A stretch of 64,000 nt of DNA, from the NCBI GenBank assembly GCA_032622095.1, contig CP136067.1, forward strand, positions 53,547,899 to 53,611,898, written 5' to 3'. Origin of the DNA: Siphonodentalium dalli. Taxonomy: Eukaryota; Mollusca; Scaphopoda; Gadilida; Siphonodentaliidae. Under the pieces are notes generated by a model that saw only the letters and a program-made list of their open reading frames with translations, was not told the origin of the DNA and did not search any database. The translations under genes were made by a program, and so were the position numbers. Below, one piece after another: positions 40,201-51,075 of this stretch (within the stretch, counting starts at the first letter, position 1; every line of letters begins with the position of its first letter).

Positions 40201-43200
40201 TACCTTTGGTCTGATCTTCATGAAATTTGTCATGAATGTTGACATTGACATGTAGATGGGAACAAGTCATTTTGGGGTCATTCGGCCAAAAAACATGGCC
40301 GCTGGCAGCCATCTTGGATTTCAAGATTCAATCCATTGGCGCGGCCTACAGGTCGTACTGTTCATCTGATCATCATGAAATTTGTCATTGATGTTAATAA
40401 TGACATGTAGATGAGAACGAGTGATTTTGGGGTCGTTCGGCCAAAAAACATGGCTGCCAGCAGCCATCTTGGATTTTACTCTTTGCATGACTAAATCCTT
40501 TGGCGCGGGCTACAGGTCGTTGTTTTGGTCGGAAGTTTATGAAATTTGTCATGGATGTTAACACTGTCATGTAGATGGGAATGAGTGATTTTGGAGTTGT
40601 TCGGCCAAAAAACATGGCCGCCAGCAGCCATCTTGGATTTTACTCTTTGCATGACTAAATCCTTTGGCGCGGGCTACAGGTTGTACCTTTGGTCTAATCT
40701 TTATGAAATTTGTCATGAATGTTGACATTGACATGTAGATGGGAACGAATCATTGTGGGGTCATTCGGCCAAAAAACATGGCCGCTGGTGGCCATCTTAG
40801 ATTTCAAAATTCAATCCATTGGCGCGGGCTACAGGTCGTACTGTTCGTCTGATCATCATGAAATTTGTCATGGATGTTAATATTGACATGTAGATGGGAA
40901 CGAGTCATTTTGGGGTCGTTCGGCCAATAAACATGGCCGCCAGCAGCCATCTTGGATTTTACTCTTTGCATGACTAAAACATTTGGCGTGGGCTACAGGT
41001 CGTAGCTTTGATCGGAACATCATGAAATTTGTCATGGATGTTAACAATGACATGTAGATGGGAACGAGTGATTTTGGGGTCGTTCGGCCGTAAAACATGG
41101 CCGCCAGCAGCCATCTTGGATTTTACTATTTGCATGACTAAATCCTTTGGCGCGGGCTACAGGTCGTTGTGTTGGTCGGAAGTTTATGAAATTTGTCATG
41201 TATGTTAACACTGACATGTAGATGGGAACGAGTGACTAAATCCTTTGGTGCGGGCTATAGGTTGCCTTTGGTCTAATCTTTATAAAATTTGTCATGAACG
41301 TTGACATTGACATGTAGATGGGAACGAATCATTGAAATTTGTAGGTCGTAGCTTTGGTCAGATCTTCATAAAATTTGTCATGGATGTTAACAATTATACG
41401 TAGATGGGAATGAGTCCTTTTGGGGTCAATTGGCCAAAAAAATGGCCACCAGCAGCCATCTTGTATTTTACTCTTTGCATCACTAAATCCTTTGGCGCAG
41501 GTTAGACATTTCAATTAGCACCTTTCCTATTCCTCCATTTACTGTCAACCATTAAATTATTCCCCTACCTAAGTTGAGCTACAGTGTCATTGACACTTTC
41601 ATATTACTTGGGACTGGGTTACACGATTTGTTAAAATGGGTTCAACCAATCAAGAAATGGCATTTTGTGTATATTGCCTATGGAGAGTTGGGATTAAAAT
41701 TTGTTTGTATGGGGTCCACCATTATAAAATGGGGGCATGTCAGGTTGTAACTTTGCCACAGTTAGGAAAGCTTGAGGTATCAGTTGTAAAATTCCAACAT
41801 GTGCAAAGAAATTTTACGAACTTGGGAGTGTGCTTGCTTCAGTTGGGAGGGAGCAGACTATGGACTATGTGGGGTGGGGGGATCTGGACCATATTTCAAG
41901 GTGGACACCCCACTGCTCAACAGAGACCCTCTAGGCTACGTCCCTCTTTAGGAATACTTGTTTTTAAATGAATTTGACAAGTACTAACTCTTAAGGTCTT
42001 CCGAGTCCCAGTCTTCTCAGTCTTTACAGTCTGGTGAGCGTCTCCACAGTCATTGACTGTCTTGTTTGTTGTCAGGAGACAAGAGAAATGAGCGTGTCCG
42101 TCTGCAAGTCCATCCGAAAGATTTGTTGTCGGATGATAACTTGGAATAATATTCAATAGAATTTGATGAAACTTGATATGTGGCCTTCATGTGAGAAAGT
42201 CCCGATCAAGTTTGAAATTGGGTTCATGCTGACCATTTCTGATGGAGTTATGCCCCTTTTCAACTTAGAATTTGCTGATTATTTTGTTGTTGGTTTGATA
42301 ACTCAAGTGATGATTATCCGATAGCTTTCAAATTTAGTATGTGGACTAATCACCTGAAAATTTCAATCAAGTTCAAATTTTTTATCATTTGCTTATCAAA
42401 ATAATATGGCTATTTTTTACGAAAATAAGATGTTTGCAATGGCGGAGTGGGATAGAATCTGATATGCATGGGTTTGTATGGTAATCTGCACAGAGATAAC
42501 CAGATTTGTGTATCTGGTCAAGTTTGTCAGTTACTTTGCGCTCCACATGTAAAACTGACAATGCCGTTATATGACTAGCAGCTGAAATGATGATAAACCC
42601 CAATTAACTAAACCAAACCTTCAAAATTCTAATGAGTGCTATTTATAAATATTGGTAATTTTAGGTAGAGGATATTGAGGATTCAAGACCAGACATGGAA
42701 GCCCTGGAGTCGTTTCTATGGGAACATCTACAAAAATCACAGTACAATTCATTCCCTAATAAGTATTCCGAGAAACCAGAGTTTGTTGAACTTCATGTTC
42801 CTGCCGACCCACCACCAAATCGTACTCGCAAACCAAAGGGGCCGAGTCCTAAGTCCCGCCTCCAGAGACGCATTAAAGTGAAAGCTAACCTCGCGCATGG
42901 AAAGCCTGAAGATGCTATACCATATGAGCTGCAAGAAAGCCAGATTCCAGGTGAGAAATTGTGTGGGCTGCTCTTGGTCATAGTAGTTACCAGGGTTGGC
43001 ACTGGACTAAAATTTTCTCTTGCCCAATTTTTTGCCAAATGAAATGTGTTTTTGCCATATGAAGTTATTTTTTACCATTGACAAGTGGCAATGCGAACCC
43101 TGGTAGTTACTAGTATTCATCATTGGGATTCTAAAAAGTTGTGACCTCTAAAACCTAATTTTACTGGAGGTTAAACAAGAAATTATGGCCTTACTCCATG

Positions 43201-46200
43201 GGAAAAAATTACCCCCCCCCCCCTTATGTCCCCCATGCTCACCTGGCAATGCATATTAATTTTCAAATGGATAGTCGATTAGGAATCGGAACGACTTGTT
43301 CTTCGTTGAATTCCAGTGTCGTTTCATCGGAGAGGCTCCAATTAGATTTGTAGTTATTCAAATTTGGTATTATGCAATGGTTGTTTGTATACACATTAGT
43401 TTGTCAAGAAAGATCATTCAATTATACTTCTACCAAAGCTGGGGTAAGAACCGTCACTGGGATACACAATTTAGTGTATACCTGTGATACTCCCGCGAGA
43501 ATATGACCTCAACAAGAGCCAAAGATACATAATCCACAAAAAGTGAAAACCGAAAAGCGAAAACACTTTGCATGCAGTGGGGTGCCTTCGTCCTAAAAAA
43601 AACAAGTTATCTCTTGAAATAGCAGTGATGTCTACTAATTCTTTGGTATGATATCTGTAATCTTTCGTACCATAGTTATGTAAGATAAACTTTTATGTTT
43701 ATACTTCTCCTGATTGATTATAAAATGATTTTTTATTGTACATGTATAGCATTCTAGAAGTCGAAAATAAGTCATACATGGCCACAGTTTTGCTGTTTTT
43801 TTCAACACCCGCTAGCATGAAGCACGTGTATTCAGTGGAATAAGAACAATTGAATATATTATTGTCTATTACAAGTGGAATACAAGCCAGATTGTTTTTC
43901 TTTTTGACTTTGTCAGGAGCAATGACGTAAATTACATGAACTATATCCTTTTCCTTCATGCCTCAATTGTTGACAATTCATCAGACTTAAATCACAAGTA
44001 TGGAATCAATGGAGGTTGCAGTTAAAGATTGAGCTTACCTGAAACAAGGGTGTGTAATAAATACAGAACACAACTTGCATCAGATTCTTAAATCTTTTGT
44101 CAAACTAGTTGCGGATGGCAGATATTCACATTTCACATGAGGTCCGCTCTCATAAGTTGTGAAATATATTCTTGTGCCGTCTGCAACTCATTCAATAACA
44201 ATTCTTGATTAAGATGTGCTTTGTGTTCTGTCTACTTCCACTGATTTGATTCATTTTTGTCACCCATGATGAGAAGGATATGCCCTCCATTCACTCCCTA
44301 TCAAAATAATACAGTCAGATTATCCTACAAGGAATAGTTTTGAAATATGACTTATAGCATAAATTAACAAATACAATGTTATGAAGGGTTTTGGACATTT
44401 AACCCGTTGAGTGCCAGGGGCAGATCTCATCGGCCCTAAACCTACAAAATAAGTCTGTTAAAGAATATAAGAATAAATTATTAAAATTGTAAAAAATTGT
44501 AAAAAAAAATAAAAAAATAATAATAATTGTTAGGCCAATGTATTCTCTTATATATGCGAGGCGACCTATGGTCGACTCGCATATATAAGAGAATGCATTG
44601 GCACAGGGTATATGGGTTGATACAAAAATCGACCTGGCACTCAAAGGGTTAAAATATGCCAGTTCTGAATATGTCCATTTCTTCCACATTGTAGATACTA
44701 CTCTCCAGGTTGGAAAAAGATTGGTGGTTGCCATGCCAACATTGTTGCAGTGTGAAACAATACCAGAGGTGAATTTCAGACAGTTCACCAGTACATGGCT
44801 TTCTGTGACAGCAAAAGGAATCAAGTAAGTATTTTTGTCTGTCCACATAAATAAAGAATCTCCTGATCAGCCATGGGTTAGCCATATCATCAGATATCAA
44901 TAAACTTTGGCAATAATGTTCGCCATCATTAACCCTTTCATAATGGGAGCGGCGCTGGTGCAGCAGTAAAGGCCCTGTGCCAGTGCATTATCTTATATAT
45001 GCGATTCTCCCATAGGGAGCCTCGCAAATATAGAGAATGCACTGTCAACAAGTCAACAAGACTACGATAGACTCTGTACCGGTATGTCATTATGACTCTT
45101 AGTCAAGCCTGCAAATAGTGTGTCTGTCAATTGCAGAATGAGGTCCCCAGAGGGTTAATTTAGTGAGGCTTTCCCGCATCACCAAATGCACCCTCTGGGG
45201 ATCTCATTCTGCTTAGGCCTCATCTTCTGGGAAGTATCTATAGTCTCGAATTATTTTTAGTTTTTCCCTTCTGTGAAGTTTCTATATCCCATAATTTGCA
45301 GAAGATAAAACGCATAATCGGGGATGATTAATGGGTGATAACTTCAACTGGGGAAATTTCATCTGATCCTAAATCTCCCATAGCAGTTGAGGCCTAAGCA
45401 GAAGTAGGTTCCCAGAGGGTGAATTTGGTGATGCTAGCCCACCATCTGGGATAGCATCACTAAATTCACCCTCTGTTGACCTCATTCTGCAACATGACAG
45501 ACACACTATTTGCAGACTGGCTGTAAGTATATGTTTAAACAGATTGATTTCATTGATAAACATATTCTGTTGAGTTGTATATTCCAGGATTCGAGCATAA
45601 AAATAGTTTGTGAATGAGCTGCCGAGGTGACAACTGTTTTCATGCTCGATTCTCCGAATATCCAGCGAAACAGGGTATGTTTATCGCCATTGTAATTCAA
45701 TCCACCAAAACAAATAATTTAAAATGAACTGCACGAAAAGAATTTTGATTGGCATTACATGTCTGCCGTCTGTTTTTATTACCTCAACACCCCTCCAAAT
45801 TAATAATAGTCTGTTCCAATGTATACTTTTATAACTGAGTGGAAGAATCTATTCAGTATAAAAAGGGATAAAAACTATTTACTCAATTGTTGCAGTTTGC
45901 GGGACCACATAGACTTTGACATACCACTAAATACAGGACTGGAGGAGCCTGAGTGCATGACAGACTTTGTTAGTGTGTCGTCACTGGACCATCTTCCGAG
46001 CATATCAGACAGGGACAATCTAGAGTATCATCCTGAGTCTGGCCTCCGAGAGGTAAGTTCAAAGCATATCAAGGCCCTTGTTATAGTCTGGTCGGAAAAG
46101 CTACATTTGTGGAATACTAGAACCCTAGAGGCATTTTTGGGGAAAAGCATGAAACTAAGTTTTCTAGCATAATTCAAGTATGCTGAATCCAACGAGGGTG

Positions 46201-49200
46201 CCTGTCGCTGCCTGTGACCCATATTTCACTCATAAAATCAACTTAAAGTCACATACTGTTTTTATTGCCGCGAAAATACACTATGTCAATATCGAGACAT
46301 ATGTCACACTCGTTATACATATAATCTCATGAACATGGGAATACTTTGTTATTCGAATCACCCCTCGTGACCTTTCTGTCAGAACTATATCATCACCTGC
46401 TATACATATATGGACAAGTATGTTATTTAATAAATAAACGCTCTGCATGAAATCACACCCGGTTGAAAGTTCTGTGAATCATGATTAAGTTGAAAATATG
46501 ACGTTTTTTTCACAAATATCTTCTAGATCAGTTCATGCTGTTTGGAACTGGTTGAGTAATGTGACTTTATTTTGTGTTTTGTATATTAACTGATCATTGG
46601 AGTAATTAAATGTGCAATTATTGGGGTCCTAGCCCCTTCCCTCAAAAGTTCGATTTTTTAGAACGAAGCATAAAATTTCACAAAAAATCACAATTGGGAT
46701 TCTAGTCATATTTCAACAAGAAATGAACAGAACTTTGTAATCTAAGTGAGGCATATCATTACCTATGAATATTCCAACTCATTGGAACCAAAATTCTTAC
46801 TTTGGCTCAAAACGGCTGCCAAAATGGCCACCAAAATATGGAAAATAGTAAATATTGCCCCAGCGTGTCCTGCAATCGCTTACAAGTTGTGGTTGATGTA
46901 TAAAATTGGCTATTCTGCATCCTATACATTGAATACTAACATGTCTGATGCACCATGGTTAATTGTTACTATAATATTGTCACCACTGACATCACCAAAA
47001 ATATTGGACTTTTCTCTCAAAAACTTGACATAAATATCGGCAAAAATTAACTGTGATCAGGTATGGACCATTTTTTCAAGTAAAGTGTAACTGTCTTTGG
47101 ATTCAAATGTGTTTATTGTTTTGGTCTATCTTAAATGTGTCACACTACAGTATTTATAGACCAAATTGCTCAAGATGGCTTCCAAAATGGCAACAAAATT
47201 TGTAAAAAAAAATTTTTTACATATATCCCGAACATTATTCTCTGTGTTATCCGAAAAGGTAATAAATTGTGACTTACTTGGTTATTATACGTGTTAGTTA
47301 ATTAACTGACAACTATATGTTCTATTCTGGTTGTCCCAGTTCCGTATGGGGCATGACAATTTCATTTTAAAGTATTGTATTTTGCCCGAAAACCTCTTTT
47401 GTGATTCTGGCCATATTATGGACAGGAAATGGGCAGAACTTTGTGACGGAACCGAGATGAACCATAATCTGTGGTTATTCTGGTCCATTATGATAACAAA
47501 AATATCAACTGGATGCAGGGTGGATGCCAAGATGGTAGTCAGGGAGTTACTCTATGCTCATAGGTGAGGTGAATAGGTATCCAGGGAGTTATTGTATGTC
47601 ATGAATGATGTGCATAGGTATACCAAGAGTGACTATATGGTTATGTGTGGGTTGTCCATGGTAAGATGTATAGGTATTCAGGGAGAGGTCATGGGCATGT
47701 GTGATGTGAATCGGTATGCATGGAGTGACTGTATGGTGTATGGTTGTGTCTATCCAGTACGGCTGCACCCGATGTGCCTCTATGGACATTGATGTGGTGT
47801 ATGTATATAGCTACATGGTCATCTATGTGTTGATTATGTATATATGGAGTGACTGTAAGGTCATGGGTGGGATGTACATGTGTTGTATGTATAATCATGG
47901 ATGGGATGTGTGGATAAATAGGGAGTTATTTTATGGTTACGGGTAATGTGTATAGGTATACATGGAATGACTGCATGGTCATGGTTGAAGTGTATATGCC
48001 TACCTGGAGTAAGCTGGGTGGACATTATCGAGCGTGTGAGTGTATAGGGGGTGTCCTTGTGTTACATAATTATATCTCGTGGATGTATTATCATTGGTGG
48101 GTGTATAGGGTTTAGCTGTATGATCATGGATGGCGTGTATGATTATACAGTGAGTTGCTGAATTGTCATGTGTGAGGGGTATATGCAAGTATGGAAGGGA
48201 AGGTATGAGTGGTCGTGTGTGCAGGTTTTTGTATATCTGGAAGGGCTGAATTGCCGTTGGTGAGGTCTATATGTATTCCTGGAGTGACTCTATGGTCTAG
48301 GGTGGGTTGCATATGTATATACCGAGTGGTTATATGACTATGTGTGTCGAATATGTATACATGTAGTGAATGTATGGTCAATGGTGAGATGAGTACATGT
48401 AGGTATACAAGGAGTGACTGTATGGTCATAAATGTAATGAATATCTATACAGGGAGTGACTAAATGGTCATGTGTCAGGTGTATGGGTATACCTGGTGGT
48501 CCTACTTGGTGACTCGTGGCGGTATGGTCATGTGTAGGTTATACAGGTATACACACGTGTTGCTATATGGTCATGGGCGAGAGGTATGTGTATATAGCGA
48601 GTGGCTATATGGCCATGGATGAGGTGCATATGCATACATGGAGTGACTTTTCTGACATGGCTGGGGTGTTTTAGTATATCTTGTGTCGCTATTCGGCTAT
48701 GGTGTGACACATAGGGATACAGGGAGTGACATGGCCAATGGTGAGGTGAATATGTATACAAGGATTGACCATGATCATGTATGAATGTTTTGAATAGGTA
48801 CACACGGGTGACTATATGGCCATAGGACAGGTGAAGGAGTATACCAGGTGGCATGGGTGAGGGTATGTGTATGAAGCGAGTGGCTATATGACGATTGGTG
48901 AGGTGCATATGTATACCTGGAGTGACTCTATGGTCATTGTTGTGGTGTTGATGTATATATTGAATGTCTATTTGACCATGTGTGTGGATAATAGGTATAC
49001 AGGGGATTACCGTATGGCCAATGGTGAGGTGAATGAATGCATTGGTATCCACGGAGTGACTATGGTTATGGGTAATGTTTAGGAGTATACCCGGTGTGCC
49101 TCCATTGTGACTCGTGGCTGTATGGTAATCCGTGGTCATGGGCCAGGTGTACGTGTATACATTGGGTCACTATATTGTTATGTGGTGTTTATGTATATAT

Positions 49201-51042
49201 GGAATGACTGTGTGATAATGGGTGCATATAAATTTCATAATAAAGAAACTTTCCAGAGAAGATGATGCCTTAGCAGAATGAGGTCCACAGGGTGAATTTG
49301 GTGATGCTAGCCCGCTATGCAGGATAGCATCACTATATTCACCCTCTGGGGACCTCATTCTGCAAATGACAGGCACACTAAACTCAGGCATGTTTGGAAA
49401 GTGGCAGCACGGACCCTGATAACAATGAAGATAATAGCTTCGTCACACAAGATTCTTAGCTGGTGTGACTCAAAATATTTTGCTGAGGCCTGGCTGAGAT
49501 ATTCTTGTCTGCCTCAATTTTTTCCTGTGTCAATGTGATTATTTATCATTTTTCCCAATCCCAAAAGCAAAACTAAGTCGGTTATTAAGATCAACGTTGG
49601 TAGAGATCTTACTGCAGAGTAAATGAATTCAAAGGACAGCATGTTTTTATCCAATGCTTGGCTCATTTTCAAAACACATTGATCTACCATATTCCATGGT
49701 AACGTGACAACAAATTGTAAAAAAAAAAAAAATATATATATATATATATCCCTGTCTGCATGTTATCAGAAACAGAGACATTTTTGGTTTGGCTTAAACA
49801 AAATTATATTTTGCAGATATTTTGAAAATTTTCATAATTGTTCACGTTATCATGTTATTTTCCAGGTCCTGCAGAGATTACGAGGTGAGACTGAAACAAC
49901 AGAGGTCATAGGAGCCAGGATAGCTATAGCTCTAGAACAGGTGTGTTCAGTAATTTAATCATTGAGGTGTGAATGGAACTTCCATACATTCTAAGATCAT
50001 ACATTTGATAGTCTATTCATTTTCAGATACTATAAGCAGAAGACAGACAGAGAAACATCCTATTGTTTCCATTTATTCATTTGTAGGGATGTTCAGATAA
50101 TAAGTTCTGTCACAGGGGCTTGTAACATGTTATGCTGCCCCTCTGTACTGTCTTTCATCCACCCTTGATGGACATCATGGTACAATAAAACGACAAGGGT
50201 AATTGTATGAATCATTGTGATTTACCACCTCTCCGAAAACGATCAAATTTAGATGAATTATCCGAACATTCACATCTATAAGCTTTTACTGTCAAGTGAA
50301 TAATGTTAAGACATAAGTAAATATCAGAGTCCTGCAAAATTAGGTTGCAAATGGAAGTGGAAAATATAAAATAATTTTCAGAATTACCAACTCATTTCAT
50401 CACTTTAAAATATCATTGGAGCGCTCTGTTCACCTCTTGACATCCATACGCGTACACACATAAAATGTCATGCTGTGTGCGGACCAACTTCAGCACACTA
50501 GTGGTCACTCATTATTCATAACTGGAACTAAGAAATTAGAGCAACGATTGTCTCTCGACATTTGAAACAGAGTATGCCGTACCAGGATTGTTAATGATAA
50601 TAGCCTTTCTACAGAGTATCAGTTTTATGGTCTTTGGGATATTCCCAATATTTTTCCACAGGCAAATGGGGCCGAACATCAATGGCCCTGCACATGACAT
50701 CATTTCTTCATTCAGCAGTGAAGAAGTTAATATATATGCATAGTCATAAGTGACCTTATAGGGATGGTATCTCACCAAGTGAATTCTATTGATATTGGGC
50801 TCTTGTTTCATTAATACTCATGCCTTTATTCTCTGTGTGTTTGCAGAATAAGACATCGTGGGTCCTGAATAATATAGCGGCTCTTTACTGGAGAGTCGAG
50901 GGGGAAGCTAAGAAAGCTGTGGATTGTCTGCGTCTCTCCTTGGCTAATTCCCCAAGGGAATACAAGGTATGTCAGTACACTCTTTATTTTGAATATTTTT
51001 GATGACCAATGATTTAGTCCAGGAGATATTGGTCGACCTCTG

Positions 51043-51075
<33 letters not shown>

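Larger units (their letters stand above)
27575..42664. other. 15-kb TTC17 intron, mostly repeats
   Basis: From 27575 to 30900 I see no repeat family or exon apart from a possible 16-bp inverted pair (TTCTAGAGAC type) near 30093 and 30554. From 30.9 kb on the intron holds four family A copies, a hAT element, B1 and B2 elements, a D element, a TIR element and the pearl-like arrays. No exon with resemblance to TTC17 was found in it. Confidence 0.6.

Noticed and set aside
40130-41514. Series of minus strand frames with repeated MFFGRTTPKS / DGCWQPCFLAERP motifs
   Set aside because: The repetition comes from the 155-164 bp tandem core, not from protein repeats; the frames are short and interrupted.
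48528-49139. Longest open frame in the window (203 codons, minus strand)
   Set aside because: It lies wholly inside the 46-bp minisatellite; its His/Thr/Ile-rich composition follows from the repeat unit.
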